DNA of 64,000 bases, from assembly GCF_018502625.1 (NCBI RefSeq), contig NZ_CP075566.1, forward strand, positions 3,210,001-3,274,000, written 5' to 3'. Shown in pieces: positions 9,316 through 17,864 of the stretch. Positions within the stretch are counted from its first letter, which is position 1; each line of letters starts with the position of its first letter. The notes under the pieces were generated by a model. That model made no database searches, had not been told where the DNA came from, and was given only the letters and a program-made list of their open reading frames with translations. Both the position numbers and the translations under genes were made by a program. This DNA comes from Pseudomonas hormoni. Its GTDB lineage: Bacteria; Pseudomonadota; Gammaproteobacteria; Pseudomonadales; Pseudomonadaceae.

Positions 9316-10590
9316 ATGAGCGCCGCGCCCCTGTCTGAACTCGATGCCGCTCTTCCCGGTTTGGCTCGCAAGATCCGCGTACTGGATGCCCTGGCTTGGC
9401 CTGATGGCGTCGAGGAAGTCTTCCTGGCACATTGGCGTGGCGGGAAAGCAGAGTTGCCCAGAGTCGAGCTGCGCCCGCGCGACCACAGCGCTGACGTCGC
9501 CGCTCTGGAAGCCTTTATTGGCCGTTGCGATGAGGGGCATCCGGCCGGGAACTACCTCGCCATGACTGCACGCAGCTATGCCACGGCCGGACGTATGCTT
9601 GGAGCCATTGGCACCCCCGCCTTTACTCAGTATTCGTCCGCGCTGTACCGGCGCCCGGACTTCTACTACCCGAGCCAAAAGCTGAGCATGCTGGATGCGG
9701 CACAATTTTTCCTCAAGACCACCGACGCCCTGCTGGGCGGTGCCCGGATTCCACCGAGCCCGGCAGAGATACCGGCCGAGGCGTTCGCCGCCTGGATGCA
9801 GCCGGAACTGGACCGTTTCTTCGGACCGGGCCGGATCACGGTGGTACTCGACCCGACCCTGGCCTCTAAGGCCATTGCCGGGGCGAGCCGCATCCGCCTG
9901 CGTGCCAGCGCCTTGTTCTCGGAACTGGACAAGAATCAGCTATTGCAGCACGAGGCCTTCGTGCATGTCGCCACGGCACAAAACGGCGCACTCCAACCCA
10001 ACCTGAAAAGCCTGGGCCTGGGGGCGCCACGCACGACCCAGACTCAGGAAGGCATCGCCACCTTGGCCGAGCTGTTCACTGGCAGCATGGACATCAACCG
10101 TTTGCGCCGCCTTGCCCTGCGCGTGCTCGCGGTCCAGCAGGCGCTGGATGGCGCCGATTTCATCCAGGTGTTCGAAGGTTTTCTCGCCGCCGGTCAATCG
10201 CAAGAGGAGTCATTCCGCTCGACCCAGCGGGTTTTCCGCGGCGCCGACCTGCGCGGCGGTTCGGCGTTCACCAAGGATGCCGCCTACCTGACCGGTTTGC
10301 TCGGCGTTCATACCCTGCTGCGCATCGCGATCCGCGACAACCGACCAGAACTGGTGGGCCATCTGTTCGCAGGGCGCCTCAGCCTGGGTGATACCGTACG
10401 CCTGGCGCCGCTCTTTGAGTCCGGCTGGCTCCAAGGGCCGGTCCACCTCCCGGCCTGGGCCTCCGATCTGCGTCTGCTCGCCGCCAACCTGGCCTTCTCC
10501 GCTTTTATCGCCAGGATCAAGCTGGACGTACTCGATCTGGAGGTGCTCATGGCGTTCGCCGACGAGCATGAAGCCGATGCCAGCGCCTAG
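9316..10590 (+). CDS. DUF1704 / QEGLA-motif family protein (putative metallopeptidase-like)
   Basis: The 424-residue protein has the hallmark TQTQEGIATLAELFTGS, a variant of the QEGLA motif that names the 'flavohemoglobin expression-modulating QEGLA motif' family (DUF1704). It also has a likely zinc-binding helix LLQHEAFVHVATAQNG (HExxxH). In this family HExxxH together with a downstream Glu resembles the tyrosine carboxypeptidase (MATCAP) fold; enzymatic activity here is inference. The start is placed at 9316 (MSAAPLSEL) because AAGGTGATCT lies just upstream; an ATG at 9307 is in frame. It follows the secreted hydrolase by 89 bp and may share its transcript. Confidence 0.82.
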   Translation: MSAAPLSELDAALPGLARKIRVLDALAWPDGVEEVFLAHWRGGKAELPRVELRPRDHSADVAALEAFIGRCDEGHPAGNYLAMTARSYATAGRMLGAIGTPAFTQYSSALYRRPDFYYPSQKLSMLDAAQFFLKTTDALLGGARIPPSPAEIPAEAFAAWMQPELDRFFGPGRITVVLDPTLASKAIAGASRIRLRASALFSELDKNQLLQHEAFVHVATAQNGALQPNLKSLGLGAPRTTQTQEGIATLAELFTGSMDINRLRRLALRVLAVQQALDGADFIQVFEGFLAAGQSQEESFRSTQRVFRGADLRGGSAFTKDAAYLTGLLGVHTLLRIAIRDNRPELVGHLFAGRLSLGDTVRLAPLFESGWLQGPVHLPAWASDLRLLAANLAFSAFIARIKLDVLDLEVLMAFADEHEADASA

Positions 10591-10708
10591 CCTGAATCTG
10601 GAGCGGGGTACCGACTTCACCGCGCAGCCGTCGCTGTCCGGTAAGGAGCGGACATACGCAAACAACAGGAAAACGGTCCCCTGAGACTATTGACGTCGGC
10701 TGGGGACC

Positions 10709-11743
10709 TTACAGAGTGCGTTTTGGATGTGACGGGAAGTGCGGCAGAACGTACTCGCCGAGTTCGTCGAGAATTTCGCCATAGGGTTGACGGCTGACCT
10801 TGGGATTGAGCGCGATATGCGAGACACCGGCAGATTGCGCTTGCTCAAGGTAAATGCGCAGGCCGTTGCGCCCCGCCCGGAAGCCACCCTGGATGCGCTG
10901 GAATGGCTGGTCCGGGTTGTCGCTGAGATCGAAATAGCCCCCCAGCCCCAACGGTTTGAAGGCGTCGCGATTCTCTGCCTCACGCACGGTGGCGTGCCAG
11001 CTCTCGCCCAACGATGCCAGCCGCTCTGGACTTTGAACACCGGCAAGATAGCCATCAAGGTGCTGAGCCAACCATTCAATGCTCTGTTGCGCCTGGCCGA
11101 CAGCAATTGAGGGGACGCGGCCATACGGCGCTTTTGGCACCAGATCCAGGCTTCCGGGTGACCCACCGAATCGCTCGGAGCGGAAACGAGGAAAGCTCTG
11201 CTCGATCAGGGTTCGAAACACCGAAAAGGCATCTCGGTAGCGATCGCCACGGGATTCATAATCGATACCCAACATCGGGTAATCGCTGAATCGATCGCCC
11301 GAGGAAAGTCCCAACACCAGGCGACCTTCACTGAGTTGATCGAGGGACGTCGCTTGCTTGGCCAGATACATGGGGTCCCGGGTAGGCAACACAATACCCG
11401 TGGTACCCAGGACGATGCTGCGGGTGGCAGCGGCCAGGTACCCAATGTAGACCAGTGGTTCAAAGATCTGCGCCACATCACCATAATCCGGGTCGTAGAA
11501 CGGGATGTCGCGCATCCATAAGGCACCAAAACCAAGTGCTTCGGCGCGCTGCGCCATCTCCAGGTGGCCACGCATGGTCGGGGCCGGTCGGCCCGCGTGG
11601 GTTTCGAGTGGCAAGATCAGGCCAATCGTGAGCGCCTCTGGCTGAAACAAGCGTTGAAACCCGGGGTGACGTTCAAGCGAAGGATGGGCGGTCGGTAAGG
11701 TGACAGGTTGCGCCTGCGGCGTGAGGTGTGTGGCGATAGTCAT
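10709..11743 (-). CDS. LLM-class flavin-dependent oxidoreductase (luciferase-like monooxygenase)
   Basis: This is an F420/FMN-type TIM-barrel oxidoreductase of the bacterial luciferase superfamily, about 344 residues. Recognisable segments are LTIGLILPLETHAGRPAPTM near the N-terminus, FGALWMRDIPF, LVLGLSSGDRFSDYPMLG, and IAVGQAQQSIEWLAQHLDGY. The C-terminal GVSHIALNPK is typical of the subgroup. The start is taken at the ATG at 11743 (MTIATHL). An in-frame ATG at 11776 has GAGG 11 bp upstream and cannot be excluded. A LysR gene lies upstream in the same direction, so this enzyme may be its target. The substrate cannot be deduced. Confidence 0.88.
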   Translation of the reverse strand: MTIATHLTPQAQPVTLPTAHPSLERHPGFQRLFQPEALTIGLILPLETHAGRPAPTMRGHLEMAQRAEALGFGALWMRDIPFYDPDYGDVAQIFEPLVYIGYLAAATRSIVLGTTGIVLPTRDPMYLAKQATSLDQLSEGRLVLGLSSGDRFSDYPMLGIDYESRGDRYRDAFSVFRTLIEQSFPRFRSERFGGSPGSLDLVPKAPYGRVPSIAVGQAQQSIEWLAQHLDGYLAGVQSPERLASLGESWHATVREAENRDAFKPLGLGGYFDLSDNPDQPFQRIQGGFRAGRNGLRIYLEQAQSAGVSHIALNPKVSRQPYGEILDELGEYVLPHFPSHPKRTL

Positions 11744-11848
11744 GATGGCAGTCCCGTGAGTGACGATGACTGACATGTTTATTGAATCCTCGGGCTGGAT
11801 AAACAGCTGCTCGCGCCCATTACACGGTCCATTGAGTCCCCAATGTCG

Positions 11849-12760
11849 TTATGTTTCCCAAGGCACTCCCGTTTCCCAACGCTCAATCAACAGATCAATA
11901 AACCTTCGAACGCGGGGGGACAGGTGACGCTTGCTTGTGTAGACGACTCTGATGGGGTCGGGAGGTGCGCGGTAGGGTTTCAGTACTTCCACTAACTTGC
12001 CTTCGCGCAGGTCGTTACCCGTAATGTAGGTCGGCAGGTGAATCAGGCCGATGCCTGCCAGCGCCGCTTCACGCATGGCTTCTGAACTGTCGATGTTCAG
12101 CCGCCCGGGCTGTTCGAATAAATGAAGGCCGGCAGGTGTCTGGTAACGCCATGCGATAGGCCGCTCGCCACTGAATAAAGCGATGGTGTCATGTCCGACA
12201 AGTTCAGCCGGCGTTTGCGGTACACCGCTACGGGCCAGATAAGTAGGCGATGCACACGTTGCGAACTGCTGCCAACCCACGGTACGGGTCAATAATTGTG
12301 AGTCATCTTTTGGCGTACCGATTCGTATGGCGATGTCGACGCCCTCTTCGACCAGATCAACAAAGCGATCGGTAAACCAGACATCCGCCCGTAATTCAGG
12401 CCATTGTTTCAGATAAGCATCCAGAATCGGCAGAATGTGGCGCTGACCAAAGGACAGTGGTGCAGTGAGTTTAAAAGTGCCGGTTGGTCGCCCACGGCGC
12501 AAGGCCATGGTCGCTTCCACTTCGTCCAGATCTTCGAGGATCTGGCGCCAGCGCTCATAGGCAACCTGCCCCTCGTCAGTCAGACTCAGTTTGCGTGTCG
12601 TGCGATTGAGAAGACGTGCGCCCATTCGGCTTTCCAGGCGAACTATACTTTTTCCCACTGCCGATCGGGTCAGACCGAGTGTGGCCGCCGCTGCGGTAAA
12701 GCTTCCAGCCTTCACGGCGCAGACAAATGCAGCGATGTCACCAAATCGGTTGGCTTCCAT
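11849..12760 (-). CDS. LysR family transcriptional regulator
   Basis: The 303-residue protein has the LysR layout. The N-terminal winged HTH reads FVCAVKAGSFTAAAATLGLT, with SAVGKSIVRLESRMGARLLN as the recognition helix. A linker helix and a two-lobe effector domain (DVWFTDRFVDLVEEGVDIAI) follow. The end, RRFIDLLIERW, is typical of the DmlR/CrgA-like branch. It is transcribed toward the LLM oxidoreductase gene (72 bp further) and divergently from a truncated cupin gene across about 200 bp. LysR proteins usually regulate a divergent neighbour, here reduced to a fragment. The inducer is unknown. Confidence 0.92.
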   Translation of the reverse strand: MEANRFGDIAAFVCAVKAGSFTAAAATLGLTRSAVGKSIVRLESRMGARLLNRTTRKLSLTDEGQVAYERWRQILEDLDEVEATMALRRGRPTGTFKLTAPLSFGQRHILPILDAYLKQWPELRADVWFTDRFVDLVEEGVDIAIRIGTPKDDSQLLTRTVGWQQFATCASPTYLARSGVPQTPAELVGHDTIALFSGERPIAWRYQTPAGLHLFEQPGRLNIDSSEAMREAALAGIGLIHLPTYITGNDLREGKLVEVLKPYRAPPDPIRVVYTSKRHLSPRVRRFIDLLIERWETGVPWET

Positions 12761-12962
12761 GGGTAGCTTTACTCCAGGACCTGCACAGGTTGTATGCGGG
12801 GCATGAGCCCCAGAGTCTAGACTTTGCCGTTAACGCGGGGGGGCGAAAATTATCGCCTGTCCAGCAGGCCATGTCACAAAAACGCAAGCGCCTGGAAGTT
12901 GCTCTTGAGTGTGTTGCCTTGCATTACCTTGCGCCCCTGTTCATTTATCAATAGGACTGACC

Positions 12963-13115
12963 ATGATCCTCAAGCGCGTAGGCTCGCAGCCATCGATAAA
13001 AGGCCCTGAACAATTCTTCACCGGCACCGTGCGCATGGCCCCCCTTAACTCCCCACCGGAACCGGCCTTGCGGATCACTCGCAAGCCACGCTCAATGAAG
13101 TCGCAAGGCAGCTAA
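12963..13115 (+). pseudogene. Truncated cupin-domain protein (N-terminal fragment)
   Basis: The 50-codon frame begins MILKRVGSQPSIKGPEQFFT followed by GTVRMAPLNSPPEPA. This is the characteristic beginning of a small cupin protein ((R)-mandelonitrile lyase/quercetin-dioxygenase-like) of about 130 residues. Homology is lost after about 35 codons and the frame ends at 13115, before any metal-binding His motif. It is therefore a 5' remnant. It lies divergent from the LysR gene, the usual place for a LysR target, which suggests the original target was deleted. Confidence 0.6.
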
Positions 13116-13264
13116 ATAGCCGCCCTAGGAAAACACTAGACTACGAAACACCCGCTGAACGATTTAGCCAATCTGTTGCGTCGACCGGTTGAATCCACAG
13201 CCAATAGCGGTCATTGGAATGCAAGTCTAAGAACAGCTTGTAGTCGTTATCACGGAATCCAAGC

Positions 13265-13678
13265 TCACTGCCTTGTCTTCACTGTGATGAACATTTTGAT
13301 GCGGTCGTGAATTTCTTGGAGGGCATGGCGGAAAGGCTCATGTTTCTCACTGGTTGTCGGGTCTTCAAAACTCCACACGATCACCTCACCGGAGGACGGC
13401 ATCTGTGAAGCTTCTTCGGAAGACTTATCACACAGTGTGATCACGTAATGAAACTCCTGCCCTTCAAATTCATTGATCGATTTGCTACGCAGGCCGTTGG
13501 TCTCTATGCCGATGTGTTCGAGAGACTCCAGGGTTCGAGGATCAACTTCGCCGGGTTCAAGGCCAGCACTGAAAGCTTCGAAGTTTGATGAGTCAGTGTG
13601 GCGAAGCAGCGCTTCGGCCAGCAAGGAGCGGACATCGTTTTTGGCGCAGACAAACAGGACCCGCATTTTGTCAGCCAT
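13265..13678 (-). CDS. Low-molecular-weight protein-tyrosine-phosphatase / ArsC-like protein
   Basis: The 137-residue protein has the LMW-PTP/thioredoxin-type arsenate reductase fold. The N-terminal P-loop is VLFVCAKNDVRSLLAEALL (CX5R), followed by FEAFSAGLEPGEVDPRTLES, ITLCDKSSEE and VIVWSFEDPT. The last is the general-acid Asp-Pro region (normally W..DP). The loop CAKNDVRS departs from the usual CTGNSCRS, and the extra redox Cys residues of true ArsC are only partly present (C in LCDKS). No arsenic genes are near. Arsenate reductase or a phosphatase are both possible. A good ribosome site (GGGAGAAAGGA) precedes the ATG. Confidence 0.78.
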   Translation of the reverse strand: MADKMRVLFVCAKNDVRSLLAEALLRHTDSSNFEAFSAGLEPGEVDPRTLESLEHIGIETNGLRSKSINEFEGQEFHYVITLCDKSSEEASQMPSSGEVIVWSFEDPTTSEKHEPFRHALQEIHDRIKMFITVKTRQ

Positions 13679-13854
13679 TCCTTTCTCCCTTCTATTCTAA
13701 AAGTGATCTGAGAAAACGACATTGTTCAGTTAAGCAGAGTTAATTGATCGACTGATTTCACGTCGATGGATTGTACTGTTTCCAAATCTTTCAGTGCCCG
13801 CATCACTCATGGGCACTATGGTAGTCAGGTCAGGTCAGATCGAGCAGTGCTGAT

Positions 13855-14628
13855 TCAGTCTGCATCCTCCAGAACGTGCAAAAGATCAACAAACTGGCCT
13901 GTCAGCTTGTGATGCCGGTCGAGGTGAATCAAGGGTAGGCACCGCTCATGAGACTCACGCATCTTGACCGAGCTGCCGAGATACACCGGGAGAATCGGCA
14001 GCCCCTCTGCGATGAGTTCCTCGACCAGATTGCGGTGAAAGCCAGTGGTGCTGACGTAGTGATTGATGACAATTCCTTCAACGACCAGCGATTCATTATG
14101 GTCAGCCTGAAGTTCTGCGACCTGTGCCAGCACCTGGTACAACGCATGGCGAGCGAAGGTATCGCAATCAAAAGGAATCAAAACCGCGTCGGCGGCAATT
14201 AGTGCGCTAAATGCAAAGAAGTTCATCGCCGGCGGCGTATCGATGTAAATCCGGTCGTAATCCTGGGAAATATCGTCCAACAGCCGGCGCAGCTTGTTTA
14301 TCTTGAACTTCGCTTCCAGCTTGGGCTGCAAATCCGCAAGCTCGCCGCTGGCAGTGATGAGGTGAAGATTGTCGTAGGGTGTCTCAACAATCTGAGCGCG
14401 GCTTTTTTTGGCTGCCGGCCCCGAAGACAGTGTTTGCTTGAAAAAGTCCGCAATACCCACCGGGATGTCATCCCCGGTCAGGCCGGTGAGGTAATACGTG
14501 GAGTTGGCCTGGGCGTCCAGGTCGACAACGAGCGTCCGGTAGCCTTCCATCGCGCTTGCAGCAGCCAGGTTGCACACAATACTCGACTTGCCTACCCCAC
14601 CTTTTTGATTGAAAACAACACGACGCAT
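13855..14628 (-). CDS. ParA family partition-type ATPase (orphan)
   Basis: This is a deviant-Walker ATPase. It starts MRRVVFNQKGGVGKSSIVCN (Walker A KGGVGKS with the signature Lys), has the DLDAQANSTYYL switch I, the YIDTPPAMNF Walker B-like strand, and a C-terminal TTGFHRNLVEELIAEGLPIL. The open frame reaches back to 14772. The ATG at 14628 has GGA about 9 bp upstream and puts the P-loop at the expected N-terminal place, so I choose it. The length of 257 residues fits ParA/Soj relatives. No parB or parS is visible. The gene is divergent from the CHAD gene and may serve protein or cluster positioning rather than plasmid partition. Confidence 0.87.
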   Translation of the reverse strand: MRRVVFNQKGGVGKSSIVCNLAAASAMEGYRTLVVDLDAQANSTYYLTGLTGDDIPVGIADFFKQTLSSGPAAKKSRAQIVETPYDNLHLITASGELADLQPKLEAKFKINKLRRLLDDISQDYDRIYIDTPPAMNFFAFSALIAADAVLIPFDCDTFARHALYQVLAQVAELQADHNESLVVEGIVINHYVSTTGFHRNLVEELIAEGLPILPVYLGSSVKMRESHERCLPLIHLDRHHKLTGQFVDLLHVLEDAD

Positions 14629-14786
14629 CAACACCATTCCTGCGGCAAAAGATTCCAGTCTATCGACTTTCTGCGAATCCACAGCGGCAACTTGATGAAT
14701 TTTATATTGCAGTGCCCGTGCGCAATGGCTGCAACGAACAGTAGCTCTGCTACGCTCTGCGAACCCACTCACAAGCGAGGACGATG

Positions 14787-15569
14787 ATGTCTTTTGTCGA
14801 TGATTTTGTGGCTCAGATCATTTCCCTGGAAGTCTCCCTCTATCACTCGCGCGCTCGGCTGCAAGCCAACAGTGACAGCGAAGCCCTGCATGATCTGAGG
14901 ATTGCAGTGCGGAAAATACGCAGCCTTTTGCGACCGCTGCGCAACATGTCGGAGGTTATCGAATTGAATCAAGCTGCCGCTGAGGTCGGCAGAGCGACGA
15001 CTCCCACGAGGGATCTGGAGGTCATCGTTGATGAACTTCGAAAAATGGGGTATTCGCACCAGGCGATGAGTCGAAGCGCCGCCCTGACAGAGCAATATCG
15101 GAAGATCGTTGCAAGCTCAGCGCTCGACAAACTATATGCCGAACTGGATCGATGGCCAGAGATGTTCAGGACAGCCGAGCGAGCCGGCGAGCTGGTTGAT
15201 GTAAAAAGACAGATTGAGAAAGCCCTGAAGAAAAGAATCACTCAACTGATCGCCGGACTTCGGGACAAACATTTTGATCGGCACGAGCTGAGGATCATCG
15301 TGAAAAACGCGAGATACCTCTCAGAGGCGTTTCCAACACTTTCACCGCTCAAGGCAAAATCCAGGGCTCAATTGAAGTCGGTACAAGCGTCGCTCGGCTC
15401 ATGGCACGATCATCATCAATGGTGCCTGCGGGCCGAGGCGGAACCTGATTTGCTCGAAATCGCCCCCTACTGGGAAGTCGCGTCAGAACAGGCGCTGGCT
15501 GATGCCGAGCTGAAATTGGCGTCGCTGCTTGATCACCTAGAGAAAGACCTGGCGAAGTCTAAAGACTGA
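14787..15569 (+). CDS. CHAD domain-containing protein
   Basis: The 260-residue, Lys/Arg-rich, all-helical protein has the conserved CHAD start SEALHDLRIAVRKIRSLLRP, in which His and basic residues line a polyphosphate-binding pore. A second set (LRIIVKNARYLSEAFPTL, then SLGSWHDHHQW) lies in the C-terminal half. CHAD proteins bind inorganic polyphosphate and target polyphosphate granules; direct enzymatic activity is not expected without a CYTH domain, which is absent. Two adjacent ATGs (14784, 14787) follow GAGGACG; the second has the better spacing. It is divergent from the ParA-type gene. Confidence 0.85.
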   Translation: MSFVDDFVAQIISLEVSLYHSRARLQANSDSEALHDLRIAVRKIRSLLRPLRNMSEVIELNQAAAEVGRATTPTRDLEVIVDELRKMGYSHQAMSRSAALTEQYRKIVASSALDKLYAELDRWPEMFRTAERAGELVDVKRQIEKALKKRITQLIAGLRDKHFDRHELRIIVKNARYLSEAFPTLSPLKAKSRAQLKSVQASLGSWHDHHQWCLRAEAEPDLLEIAPYWEVASEQALADAELKLASLLDHLEKDLAKSKD

Positions 15570-15671
15570 CATCAAATCGCCTCAAAAGCCCCGATATAGA
15601 GCCTCTGATACATTTTGAATCAACTAAAAAGTGCGCTACCCTCCGCTATCTCAACAGCAAAGGGTTTGCAG

Positions 15672-15851
15672 ATGAAAATTACTATTGAAACAAATGAGCA
15701 AGGAAGCGGTTGCAACGTCTGGCTTGGCGAGACGGCAGTTTCATTCCCCAGCCTAGAGGACGCTAAAACCTACATTACCCAACTCGAAGAGCGGATAGAG
15801 GCGGCCTCTCATGCTTTTGCCCAGGATGCTGAAAACCCGGAGGTTAGGTAA
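15672..15851 (+). CDS. Hypothetical small protein
   Basis: The 59-residue acidic protein (MKITIETNEQGSGCNVWLGE...) is predicted as a short beta-hairpin followed by a long helix (DAKTYITQLEERIEAASHAF). The start at 15672 has AAAGGG 8 bp upstream; a longer in-frame start at 15615 lacks a ribosome site. I do not recognise a family. It is about 100 bp downstream of the CHAD gene in the same direction, so it could be a passenger of that transcript. Confidence 0.6.
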   Translation: MKITIETNEQGSGCNVWLGETAVSFPSLEDAKTYITQLEERIEAASHAFAQDAENPEVR

Positions 15852-16247
15852 GCATCTTGTCAGCGTCGCCTATGAGACCAGTGTGCATACGCGACCTGAT
15901 TGCTCGACGAGGCTGAGCATTAACCTAACAAGCATTAGATGTGGCTCAGCTCAAGTCCGGATGACACTGAAGGAGAACGAATCGAGACAAGTTCTTTTTT
16001 CATCGTCCGCTTTGGGTCGGCCGCTGCCCTTCGTAACTGGTCGTTATCGACCGAACGCAAGGTAGGAACCTTTAGGTCCACGCTCCCACAACTCAGCAGC
16101 CACCTGCGAGCATTGTTACGTCCAGTAATCGACCTGATGATGCCAGCCGCTCGACAGAAGTCGCAATTCAATCCCGAGCAATCTTGTCATTTGCCAAGGC
16201 TTAGGGCAGGGTCGATACCACTGAGATCTCTGCCAAGGAGTCGCCCC
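15852..16247. other. Gap with a dispersed repeat copy
   Basis: This stretch has no supported gene. It holds a copy of a dispersed imperfect inverted repeat (about 16003-16062, CGTCCGCTTTGGGTCGG ... TTATCGACC) and, at its end, the AAGGAG ribosome site (16235-16240) of the aminotransferase gene. The long open frame running through it into the aminotransferase has no family similarity here and is treated as spurious. Confidence 0.5.
16003..16062. repeat. Dispersed intergenic repeat, copy 1
   Basis: CGTCCGCTTTGGGTCGG followed by GCTGCCCTTCGTAACTGG and TCGTTATCGACC matches the layout of three further copies at 17625-17683, 33502-33566 and 33999-34043. The layout is a GGGTCG..GC.GCC half, a short TTCGCGA-like centre, and a reverse half. 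This copy is diverged in its right half. Confidence 0.45.
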
Positions 16248-17381
16248 ATGTCAAAGCTATATCCCAGTATCGATCCCGAAGGACTGGTTGAGTACTCGGT
16301 GGTCTACACCGACCGCTCGCTCAACCACATGTCGCAGTCATTTCAAGGCGTGATGAAGAACATTTCCAGGACCCTGAAACAGGTCTACAACGCCCAGGCT
16401 GTTGCGGTGGTCCCGGGCAGCGGCACATTCGGCATGGAAGCGGTGGCGCGACAGTTTGCCACCGACCAGCAATGCCTGGTGATACGCAACGGCTGGTTCA
16501 GTTATCGCTGGAGCCAGATCCTTGAGATGGGCAACATCCCGGCGGCCACCACGGTGCTGAAAGCCCGACCGGTCGACACGGGTCGCCAGGCTGCCTACGC
16601 CCCACCCCCTCTGGACGAAGTGCTGGCAGCCATTCAGGCGCAGAAGCCGCAGATTGTCTTCGCCCCCCACGTTGAAACCTCATCAGGGATTATCCTGCCC
16701 GACGAGTACCTGCGGGCCGTCGGTGACGCCGTGCATGCGGTGGGTGGCCTGTTCGTGCTGGACTGCATCGCCTCGGGCACGCTTTGGGTCGATATGCAGA
16801 AATGCGCAGTCGACCTGCTGATCAGCGCACCGCAGAAAGGCTGGAGCGCCTCCCCTTGCTGCGCCCTGGTGATGCTCAGTTCCTTGGCCCTCGAGCGCAT
16901 CGAACAGACGCAGAGCAGCAGCTTCGCCTGCGACCTGAAAAAATGGCTTCAGATCATGCAGGCCTACGAACAGGGCGGACATGCCTACCATGCGACCATG
17001 CCCAGCGATTCCCTCGCGCGATTTAACGAAGTGATGAAAGAGACGCAAGCCTACGGTTTCGACAAGGTCCGCGGCGAACAACAGGCTCTGGGCGATCGGG
17101 TGCGCGCAATGTTGACTGCCAAAGGCATCAAAAGCGTGGCCGCAGTCGGCTTTCAGGCCCCTGGCGTAGTGGTGAGCTACACCGATGATGCCGACATCAA
17201 GAGCGGCAAGAAATTTGCCGCCCACGGTCTACAGATCGCCGCCGGAGTGCCGTTGCAATGCGACGAGCCGGCCGACTTCCAGACCTTTCGCATCGGTCTG
17301 TTCGGACTCGAAAAGCTGCACAATATCGAGCGCACGGTCAGCACCCTCGAGCAGGCACTGGACGAGGTGATGGTTAACTAA
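16248..17381 (+). CDS. Class V aminotransferase (alanine-glyoxylate aminotransferase-like)
   Basis: The 377-residue PLP enzyme shows VVPGSGTFGMEAVARQFAT near the N-terminus (PLP phosphate loop), the FAPHVETSSGIILPDEYL segment with the conserved His-Glu-Ser, FVLDCIASGTLWVD with the ring-stacking Asp, and the Schiff-base Lys in SAPQKGWSASPCC. It is related to alanine-glyoxylate/serine-pyruvate aminotransferases (SPT family). The exact donor and acceptor are unknown. The start at 16248 is fixed by AAGGAG 7 bp upstream, although the frame is open much further upstream. It appears to be monocistronic. Confidence 0.88.
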   Translation: MSKLYPSIDPEGLVEYSVVYTDRSLNHMSQSFQGVMKNISRTLKQVYNAQAVAVVPGSGTFGMEAVARQFATDQQCLVIRNGWFSYRWSQILEMGNIPAATTVLKARPVDTGRQAAYAPPPLDEVLAAIQAQKPQIVFAPHVETSSGIILPDEYLRAVGDAVHAVGGLFVLDCIASGTLWVDMQKCAVDLLISAPQKGWSASPCCALVMLSSLALERIEQTQSSSFACDLKKWLQIMQAYEQGGHAYHATMPSDSLARFNEVMKETQAYGFDKVRGEQQALGDRVRAMLTAKGIKSVAAVGFQAPGVVVSYTDDADIKSGKKFAAHGLQIAAGVPLQCDEPADFQTFRIGLFGLEKLHNIERTVSTLEQALDEVMVN

Positions 17382-17864
17382 GCCCTCGTCTTGCCGGCAG
17401 CACATATCGAACCTGTGAATTCCAGGAAGGCATCCTGCCCTGGGCCCTGCCGGCCCATGGCGCTGATCTCCGACGAATATGACGCGGGTCGCCCGGACGT
17501 CATGTTAGAACCATAAGGGAAAGCACGTGCACGCGTCTTACTGACACGTGCGCCCTTCAGCGCTATCAGAAAAGGTTTCCAATGAAGCCTTTCACGGGGC
17601 GGATGATTGTCGGTTGTATGACTTGGATCGACCCAAAGCTGCCGCTCGCGAGGGGCAGTTAACGGCCAGGAGCGGTCACTCCGCATGCCTACGAAGTCAG
17701 GGGCGATTCAGGTGCCGCCGAAACATAAAAACTGTATGCCCGATAGTCACATCCCCATGGAACTTTCCCAAAAAATGATGTCAATTTGATAGCTCGTTAC
17801 AGCAACAAGATCATCTTGGATCATTCAGCGTCAGGCTATTTCCTGACACCTTATGGAGAGCGTG
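17382..17864. other. Intergenic region with dispersed repeat
   Basis: This 483-bp stretch has no supported gene. It contains a short inverted repeat GCACGTG/CACGTGC around 17522-17552 that could form a terminator-like hairpin after the aminotransferase. It also holds a dispersed-repeat copy at 17625-17683 and, near its end, the promoter region and GGAG ribosome site of the Cys-repeat gene. Confidence 0.4.
17625..17683. repeat. Dispersed intergenic repeat, copy 2
   Basis: GGATCGACCCAAAGCTGCCGC, TCGCGAGGGGCAGTT and AACGGCCAGGAGCGGTCAC form the two imperfect arms around a TCGCGA centre. The same architecture occurs at 33502-33566 and 33999-34043. Confidence 0.55.

Noticed and set aside
15939..16247. 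N-terminal extension of the aminotransferase frame
   Set aside because: No family similarity, contains a dispersed-repeat copy, and the ATG at 16248 has an ideal AAGGAG.
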